DNA from: Hymenobacter crusticola
GTDB taxonomy: Bacteria; Bacteroidota; Bacteroidia; Cytophagales; Hymenobacteraceae
Direction of reading: 5' to 3'
Assembly (NCBI RefSeq): GCF_002154225.1
Contig: NZ_MTSE01000014.1
Coordinates: forward strand, 1 to 64,000
Length of the DNA: 64,000 nucleotides
Made by a program: the position numbers and the translations under genes. This document shows, piece after piece, positions 26,984 through 35,739 of this stretch (positions are counted from its first letter, which is position 1; each line of letters opens with the position of its first letter). The notes under the pieces were generated by a model. That model saw only the letters and a program-made list of their open reading frames with translations. It was not told the origin of the DNA and ran no database searches.

Positions 26984-28084
26984 ATGACAACCGTCGCCGA
27001 CCTAGCTCGCGTGCTCGAAGCTGCCGCGCCCCTCGCCTACCAAGAATCGTATGACAACGCCGGCCTGCAGTGCGGCGACCCGCGCGCGGAAATCACGGGC
27101 GTCCTGATCAGTCTGGATTGTACGCCTGCCGTGGTAGCTGAAGCTATTCGGCGCGGCTGCAACGTGGTCGTGGCGCATCACCCAGTTGTGTTCAAGCCCC
27201 TAAAACGCCTGACCGGCGCCAACGAAGTTGAGCAGACTCTCATCATGGCCATCAAAAAGGACGTGGCCATTTACGCCGCGCACACCAACCTCGACAACGT
27301 GACAGCCGGCGTGAACCGCAAGCTAGCCCAAACGCTAGGATTGGAAAACCTGCGCGTTCTGGACCCCAAAAGCGGGCTACTCGCCAAGCTGGCTGTATAC
27401 ACCCCGCCCGAATACGCCGAGCCGCTGCTCGCCGCGCTCTACGCTGCCGGGGCCGGGCAGATTGGTAACTACTCGGATTGTAGCTTCCGCTTTCCGGGCC
27501 TAGGCACCTTCACGCCGGGACCCAATACTAACCCGTTCCTAGGCGAGCCGGGCAAACCGGAGCGAACCGACGAAGTACGGGTGGAAGTACTGCTGCCGTT
27601 GCATCGCCAACGCGCTATTTTGAGTGCTATGCGTGCTGCTCACCCGTACGAGGAAGTAGCCTATGATCTAATCCGCCTGGAAAATGAGCACCAGGAAGTT
27701 GGCTCTGGCATGATCGGCGAGTTACCTGAAGCACTCAGCCCTAGCGAGTTCCGGGCTAGGTTGCGGCAGGCGCTGCGGGTACCGGTAGTCAAACACACTA
27801 CCTTCGAAAAGCCCATCAAGAAAGTAGCCTTGTGCGGCGGTGCAGGCAGCTTCCTAACTGGTAAAGCGCGTGCTGTCGGCGCTGATGCTTACGTGACGGC
27901 AGACTTAAAGTACCACGAGTTTTTCGCCGCGGAAGGCCACCTGATGCTGTGCGACGTCGGCCATTTTGAAAGTGAGCAATTTACCAGCGAGCTATTTCAA
28001 GATTTGCTTACCGCGAACTTTACAAGTAATTTTGCGGTCTTAATCGCTGAGACCCCCACAAACCCTGTCCGATATGATTTCTAA
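26984..28084 (+). CDS. Nif3-like dinuclear metal-centre hexameric protein
   Basis: 366 residues. Metal-site motifs are visible: VVAHHPVVFK, AAHTNLDNV and DVGHFESEQF near the C-terminus. There is an internal insertion (~130-230) as in the longer bacterial Nif3/YqfO forms. Proposed to be a GTP cyclohydrolase I type 2-like or scaffolding protein, function not established. The stop overlaps the next start by 11 nt, so the two are translationally coupled. Confidence 0.9.
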   Translation: MTTVADLARVLEAAAPLAYQESYDNAGLQCGDPRAEITGVLISLDCTPAVVAEAIRRGCNVVVAHHPVVFKPLKRLTGANEVEQTLIMAIKKDVAIYAAHTNLDNVTAGVNRKLAQTLGLENLRVLDPKSGLLAKLAVYTPPEYAEPLLAALYAAGAGQIGNYSDCSFRFPGLGTFTPGPNTNPFLGEPGKPERTDEVRVEVLLPLHRQRAILSAMRAAHPYEEVAYDLIRLENEHQEVGSGMIGELPEALSPSEFRARLRQALRVPVVKHTTFEKPIKKVALCGGAGSFLTGKARAVGADAYVTADLKYHEFFAAEGHLMLCDVGHFESEQFTSELFQDLLTANFTSNFAVLIAETPTNPVRYDF

Positions 28085-28823
28085 TCCTTCCACGGATACC
28101 CCAGTTGCCAGTAAGCTGGAAGCCCTTCTGAACCTGCAGCGCATCGACTCGCAGCTTGACGAAATCCGGCGCGTGCGCGGCGACCTGCCCGAAGAAGTTC
28201 GCGACCTGGAAGATGAGATTGCCGGCTACGAAGTACGCGTTAGCAAGTTCGACGAGGAAATTTCTGGTCTGAACGATCAGATCAAACAGCGTAAGCAAGC
28301 CGCCAAAGATGCGGAAGGCCTCATCAAGAAATATGAGGAGCAGCAGCAAAACGTACGCAACAACCGTGAGTACGAGGCTATTGCTAAAGAAATTGAGCTG
28401 CAAAAGCTGGAAATTCAAATTTCTGAGAAAAAGATCAAAGAGGCGCAGTACCAAATTGATCTGAAAAACACGGAAATCGCTGGTACCAAGCAGCGCCTGG
28501 AAGAGCGGAAGAAAGACCTCACCAACAAGAAAGGCGAGCTAGAAACCATCGTTGCCGAAAGCGAAACGGAAGAAAAAACCCTCATGGATGAGCGCGGCAA
28601 AGCCACGCAGCCCATTGAGGATCGTTTGCTGATGGCATATACCCGCATCCGCGGCAACGTGCGCAACGGCCTAGCCGTGGTAACGGTAAAGCGCGATGCA
28701 TGTGGCGGCTGCTTCAACACTGTTCCCCCGCAGCGTCAGGCAGATATCATTTCGCACAAGAAAATCATCGTGTGCGAGCACTGCGGCCGCGTGCTCGCCG
28801 ACGTTGACTTGAAAGCAGCCTAG
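28074..28823 (+). CDS. Coiled-coil zinc-ribbon protein (CT398/zf-RING_7 family)
   Basis: 249 residues. A long charged coiled coil (~25-185) is followed by a C4 zinc ribbon: ACGGCFNTVPPQ and IVCEHCGRVL. Family known from the gene pair with nif3 in many bacteria; it has been linked to nucleic acid or secretion functions without proof. Overlaps nif3 by 11 nt. Ends 27 bp before a terminator. Confidence 0.88.
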   Translation: MISNPSTDTPVASKLEALLNLQRIDSQLDEIRRVRGDLPEEVRDLEDEIAGYEVRVSKFDEEISGLNDQIKQRKQAAKDAEGLIKKYEEQQQNVRNNREYEAIAKEIELQKLEIQISEKKIKEAQYQIDLKNTEIAGTKQRLEERKKDLTNKKGELETIVAESETEEKTLMDERGKATQPIEDRLLMAYTRIRGNVRNGLAVVTVKRDACGGCFNTVPPQRQADIISHKKIIVCEHCGRVLADVDLKAA

Positions 28824-28850
28824 GTTTCGCGCTGATAGCTCTTGTAAAAG

Positions 28851-28880
28851 AAAAGGAACGGCTTTGGTCGTTCCTTTTTT
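28851..28880 (+). terminator. Intrinsic terminator of the nif3 operon
   Basis: AAAAGGAACG (28851-28860) and CGTTCCTTTT (28869-28878) form a 10-bp stem with an 8-nt loop, followed by further Ts. Confidence 0.8.
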
Positions 28881-28941
28881 GTTGAAGTTTATGAAGGTTC
28901 CCGCAGAGGTACGCAGAGGATTTTGCAGAAGGACACAGAGC

Positions 28942-30435
28942 ATGGTTATGCTTGTATGCATCATGACCTCTACGCCTCCCAGCGAAACTCGCTGCGCACC
29001 GCTACGGAACTCCGCGCAAGCGCCGCTAGTAGTCCGCGACGGCCAACTTACACCCGAAGCACGCCAAGCCTATGCGGAGGTGCTGAAGCTGCGCCCTGAA
29101 CTAGCTAGAGCCATCCTCCGCTTTGCATCGCCAACTGCCGCCAGTACTATATTAGTGGCCGACTGCGCCGACTTTACGGAGCTGATGATCAGCCAGGAAG
29201 CGACCCGCTATGACAAGGCAACCGCCGTTCGGGAACGGCGGCTAGAGCTTCTGGCCAAGTCTGCCGAACGGGGCCCACTACCCGCTTACGCCGCTGCCGA
29301 AATTCGGCTACATCAGGCGGCTAGTCAAGTGACCTTTGGCCATGAGGTGCAGGGCGCCTGGAATTTGCGACAGGCCTATTTGCAGTTGCAAGCGGTGGTG
29401 CAGCGCTACCCCTACTTCTTGCCTGCACGCAAAACGCTAGGCCTTTGCCAGTTCTTTATCGGGGCACTGCCGCCAGGCTACCGCTGGTTTCTAAAACTGC
29501 TAGGCCTAAGCGGCAGCACCGATGCTGGCCTGCGGAACCTAGGTTTGGCCGCCCAGCGCCCCAACGACTTCCAACCAGAGGCCCAAATTCTGCTGGCGCT
29601 TATCCAAGAATCGTATTACAAACGGCCAGTTGAGGCTACCCAAGTGCTCACGCGTCTGGCAGCGCAGCAGCCCGATAATTTGTTGTACACCTACTTGCTT
29701 ATCAGCTTAAACAAACGTCAGCACCAAACGGAGCAGGCTTTGGCTGCATATCGTACGCGTCCGGAAGCTACTGGCTACCTGCCTGTTCCGTATCTCCATC
29801 ACATGGCTGCCGACTTACTGCTTTACCAAGGTAAATATGCCGCTGCTGAGCACGCCAACCTGTTGTTTTTACAGCAGTACCACGGTCAGCACTACCGAAA
29901 AGATGCGGCCTTCAAGCTCTACCTAGCTTCCTGGCTGGCTGGCGATGCAGCCGCAGCAAATCGCTACCGTCAGCAGATCCAGAGTGCAGGCCGCACCGCC
30001 GTGGAAGAAGATGCCTATGCCCAACGCTTCTACGAGGACCAACTGCCCCTAAATCGGGTGCTCACCCGCGCCCGGCTGCAAATTGATGGTGGTTATTACC
30101 GCGAGGCACTAGCAACTTTGCGCGCCTTTTCCCCAGGGGGCGCCATGCCGCTACGCGACCAGCTCGAATGGCCCTATCGGCGCGCCCGCGCCTACCACGG
30201 CCTAGGCCGCTTAGATTCGGCACGACTGTTTTACAGCCAAACCATTGCGCTTGCGGGGCGAGCCCCCTATTATTTTGCGCCTCAAGCTGCATTGCAAATG
30301 GGCTATCTTTGTCAAACCGATGGGCAAGTAAACCTGGCCCGGGTCTACTTTCAAAAGGCGCTAGACTCGCCCAAACATGAGTACAAGAATAGCACAGATG
30401 CCAAAGCTAAAATTGCATTGGCTAGTCTAAAGTAA
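28942..30435 (+). CDS. Tetratricopeptide-repeat protein, function unknown
   Basis: About 497 residues. The start is unclear: the frame is open from 28864, and ATGs at 28891, 28942, 28948 and 28963 are all possible; no good signal peptide appears in any of them. Repeated helical pairs with TPR-like spacing fill the protein (AAEHANLLFLQQYHGQHY, RRARAYHGLGRLDSARLFY, LGYLCQTDG-like AALQMGYLCQTDGQ, ARVYFQKALDSP). Related proteins in Bacteroidota are exported TPR proteins. The upstream 40 bp contain the odd CGCAGAGG-type direct repeat. Confidence 0.65.
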   Translation: MVMLVCIMTSTPPSETRCAPLRNSAQAPLVVRDGQLTPEARQAYAEVLKLRPELARAILRFASPTAASTILVADCADFTELMISQEATRYDKATAVRERRLELLAKSAERGPLPAYAAAEIRLHQAASQVTFGHEVQGAWNLRQAYLQLQAVVQRYPYFLPARKTLGLCQFFIGALPPGYRWFLKLLGLSGSTDAGLRNLGLAAQRPNDFQPEAQILLALIQESYYKRPVEATQVLTRLAAQQPDNLLYTYLLISLNKRQHQTEQALAAYRTRPEATGYLPVPYLHHMAADLLLYQGKYAAAEHANLLFLQQYHGQHYRKDAAFKLYLASWLAGDAAAANRYRQQIQSAGRTAVEEDAYAQRFYEDQLPLNRVLTRARLQIDGGYYREALATLRAFSPGGAMPLRDQLEWPYRRARAYHGLGRLDSARLFYSQTIALAGRAPYYFAPQAALQMGYLCQTDGQVNLARVYFQKALDSPKHEYKNSTDAKAKIALASLK

Positions 30436-30477
30436 TTCCTTAGCTAAACTTAGCTTTCCCCCTATAAATCTGCTTCT

Positions 30478-31755
30478 TTGGCAGCTCTTGTTACTCTTGC
30501 TTCTCTCCCCATATCGCCTACCGAATTCCGGAGACGAGCGCTGCATTGGGCTGCCCAGTTTCGGTATTGCGCCTATTACGAACCTAGCGGCTTAGCGTAC
30601 CCGCGGAGCCCATTTGAGCAGTTACTGGCCGTAAGACACACGGAAGCTACTGCGCCTGCGTCGCTGGCCGAGCTACGTACCTGGCTCCAACAACCTACAG
30701 CCGCTCCACGGTGTGGCTTTCTCACGTATGATCTCAAAAATGAGGTGGAAGACCTTAGCAGCAGTCATTTCGATGGGCTAGGTTTTCCGGCGCTCCATTT
30801 CTTCGAGCCTGAGATTTGGCTTCATTGGCGCGGAGCTGCAGTAGAAATTCACGGCCCCACCACGGTTTTAAGCGAGATCCTAGCTTTCAACTCAGCGGAA
30901 GCGCCGCCCCCCCACGTGCAGACCATGCAAGCCCGACTGCCGAAGTCGGACTACCTGACGGCGGTAAACAACATCCGCGAAGATATCCTGAACGGGGAAG
31001 TGTACGAACTCAATCTTTGTCAGGAATTCTACGCCGAAAAAGTGGTGCTGGAGCCCGTGAGTACGTTTTGGAAGCTGAACCAAGTTTCGCCAACACCTTT
31101 CGCAGGTTTCTACAAGTGGCACGACCGATACCTGCTCTGCGCTTCTCCCGAACGTTTTTTACGTCAGGATGCCGACCTGCTTCTTTCGCAACCAATCAAG
31201 GGCACCATTCGGCGCGGCGCCACCCCCGACGAAGACGAACAGTTACGTGCGAAGTTGTTTCACGACGAAAAAGAGCGCGCCGAGAACCTGATGATCGTCG
31301 ACTTAGTGCGCAATGACCTAGCGCGCGTGGCTCGCACTGGCACCGTGCAAGTACCCGAGCTGTTCGGCCTCTACAGCTTCCGGCACGTATGGCAGATGAT
31401 TTCAACCGTGCAAGCCCGCCGGCAACCTAGCTGCGACTTCGTTGATACGCTACGTGCCACCTTCCCCATGGGCTCCATGACCGGCGCGCCGAAAATACGG
31501 GCGATGCAGCTCATTGAACAGTACGAGCGCACCCGTCGTGGCCTCTACAGCGGTAGCCTAGGGTACATCTGGCCCAACGGCAACTTCGATTTCAACGTGG
31601 TCATCCGTTCGCTACAGTACCACGCCGCCACGGGTTACCTTAGCTTTCAGGTCGGCAGCGCCATTACTTACGACTCGGTGCCAGAGCGTGAGTACGAAGA
31701 GTGTCTGCTAAAAGCGAGGGCGCTGCTGGAAGTGCTTGGCACTAAGGTGTTATAA
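30478..31755 (+). CDS. pabB: Aminodeoxychorismate synthase component I
   Basis: 425 residues from a TTG start. Chorismate-binding domain motifs: PTPFAGFYKWHDRYLLCASPE region, QPIKGTIRRG, NLMIVDLVRNDLARV and TFPMGSMTGAPKIRAM. It converts chorismate to 4-amino-4-deoxychorismate for folate synthesis, with a glutaminase partner encoded elsewhere. Anthranilate synthase component I (TrpE) is a close alternative, but the shorter length and the absence of adjacent trp genes favour PabB. The end is followed by a long inverted repeat. Confidence 0.82.
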   Translation: MAALVTLASLPISPTEFRRRALHWAAQFRYCAYYEPSGLAYPRSPFEQLLAVRHTEATAPASLAELRTWLQQPTAAPRCGFLTYDLKNEVEDLSSSHFDGLGFPALHFFEPEIWLHWRGAAVEIHGPTTVLSEILAFNSAEAPPPHVQTMQARLPKSDYLTAVNNIREDILNGEVYELNLCQEFYAEKVVLEPVSTFWKLNQVSPTPFAGFYKWHDRYLLCASPERFLRQDADLLLSQPIKGTIRRGATPDEDEQLRAKLFHDEKERAENLMIVDLVRNDLARVARTGTVQVPELFGLYSFRHVWQMISTVQARRQPSCDFVDTLRATFPMGSMTGAPKIRAMQLIEQYERTRRGLYSGSLGYIWPNGNFDFNVVIRSLQYHAATGYLSFQVGSAITYDSVPEREYEECLLKARALLEVLGTKVL

Positions 31756-31833
31756 GAACGCGCTAGGGCACATTCCGCGTTGCACAACCATTTACACAAA
31801 CGGCTCAGATGTCGAATGTGCCCTGGCGCGTTC
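31756..31833. terminator. 20-bp inverted repeat after pabB
   Basis: GAACGCGCTAGGGCACATTC (31756-31775) pairs with 31814-31833 with only one T-G wobble. The loop is 38 nt and there is no T-run. It starts at the pabB stop codon and ends 52 bp before the miaB promoter box. Confidence 0.5.
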
Positions 31834-31884
31834 CTACAACACAATTCCGTTTCTGCCATTCTGTCATTTTTCAGGCTAAAAGCA

Positions 31885-31892
31885 TACCTTTG
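31885..31892 (+). promoter_or_regulatory. -7 box of the miaB promoter
   Basis: TACCTTTG 24 nt before the miaB ATG fits TAnnTTTG, predicting a leader of about 17 nt. No exact TTG is found at the usual -33 spacing. Confidence 0.5.
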
Positions 31893-31915
31893 CCGTCCTT
31901 CTGTGTTTGAATGAT

Positions 31916-33361
31916 ATGTCGCAGCCACTCATCACCCTAGATTTTCTTGATTCATCCCCTGCACCAGTAGCCGCCGACGCCCAGCCGGCCGAAGCCGTGC
32001 GCGTAAGCCCCGCTACCCGCACGGGCCGCCAGCGCAAGCTCTACATTGAGAGCTATGGTTGTCAGATGAATTTCTCCGACTCTGAAATTGTCTCTTCCAT
32101 CCTCTTTGAGGAAGGCTTTGATACCACCGAGCAGCTCGCCGACGCCGACCTCGTGTTGCTCAATACCTGTTCCATTCGCGAAAAGGCCGAGCAAACGGTG
32201 CGCATGCGCCTCAAGCAGATTAACGGTCACAAAAAGCGTCACCCCGGCCTATTGGTTGGCGTGCTAGGCTGCATGGCCGAACGTCTGAAAACCAAGTTTT
32301 TAGAAGAAGAAAAGATCGTGGACCTTGTCGTAGGTCCCGATGCCTACCGCGACCTGCCCCGCCTTATCAGCGAGGTAGATGGCGGCCAGAAGGCAGTGAA
32401 CGTGCTGCTTTCCCGCGAGGAAACGTACGCCGACATCACGCCCGTGCGTCTGAACTCAAATGGTGTGGCGGCCTTCGTGAGCATCATGCGCGGCTGCGAC
32501 AACATGTGCTCCTTCTGCGTGGTGCCGTTCACCCGCGGCCGAGAGCGCAGCCGCGATGCACACAGCATCGTGCGCGAGTGCCAGGATCTGGTAGTAGCTG
32601 GCTATAAAGAAGTTACCTTGCTAGGTCAGAACGTAGATAGCTATAAGTGGGCTTCTGAAGATGGCACTGAGTATGTCAACTTTGCGCAGCTGCTAGAGCG
32701 CGTGGCACTGGTAAGCCCCGCGTTGCGAGTGCGCTTTTCTACCTCGCACCCCAAGGATATCACCGATGAGGTGTTACACACGATGGCGCGCCACGATAAC
32801 ATCTGCAAGTACATTCACTTGCCAGCCCAAAGTGGTAACTCGCGGGTTCTCAAGCTAATGAACCGCACCTACGACCGGCCTTGGTACGAGGAGCGTGTGC
32901 AAGCCATCCGCCGCATTCTCGGCGACGACTGTGCCATCAGCACCGACATGATTTCGGGCTTTTGCTCCGAAACTGAAGAGGAGCACCAAGATAGCCTCAG
33001 CCTACTCGATTTCGCGCAGTACGATATGGGCTACAACTTCTTCTACTCGGAGCGCCCTGGCACGCTAGCCGCTCGCAAGCTAGAGGACGATATTCCGTTG
33101 GAAGTAAAAAAGCGCCGCTTGCAGGAAATCATCGATCGGCAGCAGTTGCATGCCCGCGCCCGCTACGCGCGCATGGTGGGCCGGGTGCATCAGGTACTAG
33201 TAGAAGGCACATCGAAGCGTAGCCAGGACTACCTGAGTGGCCGCAACAGCCAGAACCAAGTAGTTATTTTCCCTAAGGGTAATTTTCAAAAGGGTGACTA
33301 CGTAAATGTGCTAGCTACCAGCACGACTGGAGCAGCACTGTTGGGTGAAGCTGTCGGGTAA
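31916..33361 (+). CDS. miaB: tRNA-2-methylthio-N6-isopentenyladenosine synthase MiaB
   Basis: 481 residues from ATG 31916 (MSQPLITLDFLD); a TTG three codons earlier is in frame. UPF0004 domain with YGCQMNFSDSEI, LLNTCSIREKA and LGCMAERL; radical-SAM cluster CDNMCSFC; C-terminal TRAM. It adds the 2-methylthio group to i6A37 in tRNAs reading UNN codons. An N-terminal extension of about 35 residues before the first domain is common in Bacteroidota. MiaE at 22323-22919 would act on the product. Confidence 0.95.
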   Translation: MSQPLITLDFLDSSPAPVAADAQPAEAVRVSPATRTGRQRKLYIESYGCQMNFSDSEIVSSILFEEGFDTTEQLADADLVLLNTCSIREKAEQTVRMRLKQINGHKKRHPGLLVGVLGCMAERLKTKFLEEEKIVDLVVGPDAYRDLPRLISEVDGGQKAVNVLLSREETYADITPVRLNSNGVAAFVSIMRGCDNMCSFCVVPFTRGRERSRDAHSIVRECQDLVVAGYKEVTLLGQNVDSYKWASEDGTEYVNFAQLLERVALVSPALRVRFSTSHPKDITDEVLHTMARHDNICKYIHLPAQSGNSRVLKLMNRTYDRPWYEERVQAIRRILGDDCAISTDMISGFCSETEEEHQDSLSLLDFAQYDMGYNFFYSERPGTLAARKLEDDIPLEVKKRRLQEIIDRQQLHARARYARMVGRVHQVLVEGTSKRSQDYLSGRNSQNQVVIFPKGNFQKGDYVNVLATSTTGAALLGEAVG

Positions 33362-33398
33362 TCGGTAAACAAAATTTTCCTGTAGGCTTCTCCAAATC

Positions 33399-33446
33399 AA
33401 CAGCGTACAGGAACATGCAAACAATCGCATGTTCCTGTACGCTGTT
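33399..33446. terminator. 20-bp perfect inverted repeat after miaB
   Basis: AACAGCGTACAGGAACATGC (33399-33418) and its exact complement 33427-33446 with an 8-nt loop; 37 bp beyond the miaB stop. No T-run. Confidence 0.65.
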
Positions 33447-33696
33447 AATCGACAACTACCTCCCTAGCTTATTCAAAGGCACTAAAAAAGCGTTTTGTGT
33501 ACCTCTGAATAAATTAATTATTCACGAAAGCTCGGTTGGCCCAACTCAATACCTTCTCCTTTTTGAAGGCCAGACTACTGTTGATCAACTAAAGCTCGCT
33601 GGTTTTTCTGGTAACCACACTCCTGAAGAACTAGACATTGATCTTGTGGGCGCAGACAAGCAACAACGACTTTTCTGTACTGTAGTTGACCAATAG
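33415..33696 (+). CDS. Small hypothetical ORF, weakly supported
   Basis: A 93-codon open frame whose first ATG lies inside the inverted repeat after miaB. The later part (FCVPLNKLIIHESSVG, TTVDQLKLAGFSG, TPEELDIDLVG) reads like a plausible small folded protein and is more AT-rich than its neighbours, but I do not recognise it. It may start further downstream, be a remnant, or be non-coding. Confidence 0.3.
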   Translation: MQTIACSCTLLIDNYLPSLFKGTKKAFCVPLNKLIIHESSVGPTQYLLLFEGQTTVDQLKLAGFSGNHTPEELDIDLVGADKQQRLFCTVVDQ

Positions 33697-33784
33697 CGTA
33701 GCACGGTAATGAAGCGTTACCAGTGGCTCAGGTAAAGTAAACTGCTTCGTTTTTCGTCTACTTCACGAAAACCCAAAACCAGAC

Positions 33785-35098
33785 TTGACACCTTCCGAAA
33801 TACAAAGCATCAAACAGCGCTTCGGCATTATTGGCAATGCGCCCACGCTGAACTACGCCATTCAGGTGGCTGCGCAAGTTGCGCCCACCGACATGACGGT
33901 GCTGATTACTGGGGAAAGCGGCTCGGGGAAAGAGTCGTTTTCCAAGATTATTCATGCCCTCTCGCCGCGCAAGCACGGCCAATTTATAGCTATCAACTGC
34001 GGCGCCATCCCTGAAGGCACTATTGATTCGGAGCTTTTTGGCCACGAGAAAGGCTCTTTCACCGGCGCCAACGAGGCGCGCAAGGGCTACTTTGAAGTAA
34101 CCAACGGCGGTACCATCTTCCTCGATGAAATTGGGGAAATGCCGCTGGGCACGCAGGCTAGGTTGCTGCGCGTGCTAGAGAATGGCGAGTTCATCCGAGT
34201 GGGTTCGTCGAAAATTCAGAAGACGGACGTGCGTGTGGTGGCCGCTACCAACGTGAATCTGCTGGATGCCGTGCGCGATAGTCGGTTTCGGGAAGACCTA
34301 TACTACCGCCTGAATACGGTACCGATTACGGTTCCACCATTACGGGAACGTGGCGACGATATTTACTTACTCTTCCGCAAGTTCGCGACCGATTTTGCTG
34401 AGCGTTACCACGTCAAGCCCATCAGTTTGATGACCGATGCAGTGGTAGAGTTGCAACGCTTCCGCTTCCCAGGTAACATTCGGCAGCTAAAGAATATTGC
34501 CGAACAGATGTCGGTGCTGGAAACGGAGCGCGAGGTAGACGCCAACCGCTTGCACCAGTATTTACCCGCCCAACAAAGCAGCAGTCTGCCTATGCTGCTA
34601 GGTTCTAGCGGGGCGGCAGACAGCCTGAGTGGTAGCGCCTACTCCGAGCGCGACTTGCTCTATAAAGTGCTGTTCGACATGCGGCGCGATATGACGGACC
34701 TGAAGAAGCTTGTACTCGACCTAGCCGCCGGGCAGCGCCCAGCGGAGGCGCAGGAATTGCTGCGGCAGAATAGTCATTTGTTCACCAACCTCAACGTCGC
34801 GCCTTATGATGGCGCCCGCCTGAACCGACCGGCGCCGCCGGATGCCGCATCCGAATACTTTATTCCCGACCTAGCCGTTGATGAAGCGGAAGACTTCGAG
34901 GACGAAGCGCAGCGCGTGGAGGATATTCCGCACGAAACCGAAGAGGAAACCCTGTCGCTCGAAGCCAAGGAAAAGGAAATGATTATGAAGGCGCTCAAGA
35001 AACACCACAACAAGCGCAAGTACGCCGCTCACGACCTAGGTATTTCGGAGCGCACGCTCTACCGTAAATTGAAGCAGTATGACTTGGAACAATTGTAG
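33785..35098 (+). CDS. Sigma-54-dependent activator without a sensor domain
   Basis: 437 residues from a TTG start. It begins almost at the AAA+ domain: Walker A TGESGSGKESF (~43-53), GSFTGA in place of GAFTGA (~86), Walker B GGTIFLDEIGEMP and arginine-finger region RFREDLYYRLN. A linker of about 140 residues including an acidic stretch (DEAEDFEDEAQRVED) leads to a C-terminal Fis-type HTH (MKALKKHHNKRKYAA, LGISERTLYRKLKQY). No receiver, GAF or PAS domain, so control must be by level or by a partner protein. Its end overlaps lptE by 20 nt, making it part of an envelope operon. Confidence 0.9.
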   Translation: MTPSEIQSIKQRFGIIGNAPTLNYAIQVAAQVAPTDMTVLITGESGSGKESFSKIIHALSPRKHGQFIAINCGAIPEGTIDSELFGHEKGSFTGANEARKGYFEVTNGGTIFLDEIGEMPLGTQARLLRVLENGEFIRVGSSKIQKTDVRVVAATNVNLLDAVRDSRFREDLYYRLNTVPITVPPLRERGDDIYLLFRKFATDFAERYHVKPISLMTDAVVELQRFRFPGNIRQLKNIAEQMSVLETEREVDANRLHQYLPAQQSSSLPMLLGSSGAADSLSGSAYSERDLLYKVLFDMRRDMTDLKKLVLDLAAGQRPAEAQELLRQNSHLFTNLNVAPYDGARLNRPAPPDAASEYFIPDLAVDEAEDFEDEAQRVEDIPHETEEETLSLEAKEKEMIMKALKKHHNKRKYAAHDLGISERTLYRKLKQYDLEQL

Positions 35099-35615
35099 TC
35101 AGCGTCTTATCGGCTGGCTATGCGTAGTGCTGCTGCCCGTGCTGGGGGGCTGTAAGATCTATTCCTTCTCAGGAACCAACATTGACCCAGCTGTCAAAAC
35201 CATTTCCATTCAAACGTTCCAGAACAACGCCAACAATGGTCCGTCGGCCTTGGCGCAGAGCTTTACGGAAAACTTTAAGGACTACTTCCAGCGCAACACT
35301 ACGCTGAAGCTACTGCCCCGTGATGGCGACTTACAGTTTGAAGGGCAGATCGTTGCCTATGATTTTGCACCAGCTGCTATTACTCGGGAAGGCAACGTAG
35401 ACCAGGCCGGCGTGAACCGTCTAACGGTACAAGTGCGCGTGCGCTTCACCAACGCCCGCGACCCGAAGCAGGACTTTGAGCAGACATTCCAAAGCAACGC
35501 CGACTTTCCCGCTAGCCGCGACATTGCCAGCATTAACAGTGACCCCACGGCCACTCGCGACGTGCTACGCAACATCATCACCGACGTGTTTAATAAGTCG
35601 GTAGCCAACTGGTAA
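35079..35615 (+). CDS. lptE: LPS-assembly lipoprotein LptE
   Basis: 178 residues with lipobox LGGC near residue 25 and the mature start KIYSFSGTNIDP. The LptE-type sequence ISIQTFQNNANNGPS and a C-terminal TRDVLRNIITDVFNKSVANW match the Bacteroidota LptE family. It would sit in the outer membrane and help LptD insert lipopolysaccharide. ATG overlaps the 3' end of the sigma-54 activator gene. Followed by an unusual 19-bp inverted repeat. Confidence 0.88.
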   Translation: MTWNNCSQRLIGWLCVVLLPVLGGCKIYSFSGTNIDPAVKTISIQTFQNNANNGPSALAQSFTENFKDYFQRNTTLKLLPRDGDLQFEGQIVAYDFAPAAITREGNVDQAGVNRLTVQVRVRFTNARDPKQDFEQTFQSNADFPASRDIASINSDPTATRDVLRNIITDVFNKSVANW

Positions 35616-35623
35616 AGTAGAAA

Positions 35624-35731
35624 TGTTGAGTTTTGAGGGTTAAGTTTTGAATTTTGCCCCATCATGGCTTAACACCTAGGTTTCCCTGCAAAGAATCTTT
35701 GCACTAAAAACATAACCCTCAAAACTCAACA
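35624..35731 (+). repeat. 19-bp inverted repeat with 70-nt loop in the lptE-TPR gap
   Basis: TGTTGAGTTTTGAGGGTTA (35624-35642) and its exact complement at 35713-35731. The right arm ends 8 bp before the next ATG, so pairing could hide the ribosome site. A nested small palindrome, TGCAAAG-AAT-CTTTGCA, lies at 35688-35704. No T-run. Confidence 0.6.
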
Positions 35732-35739
35732 CTCCTATT

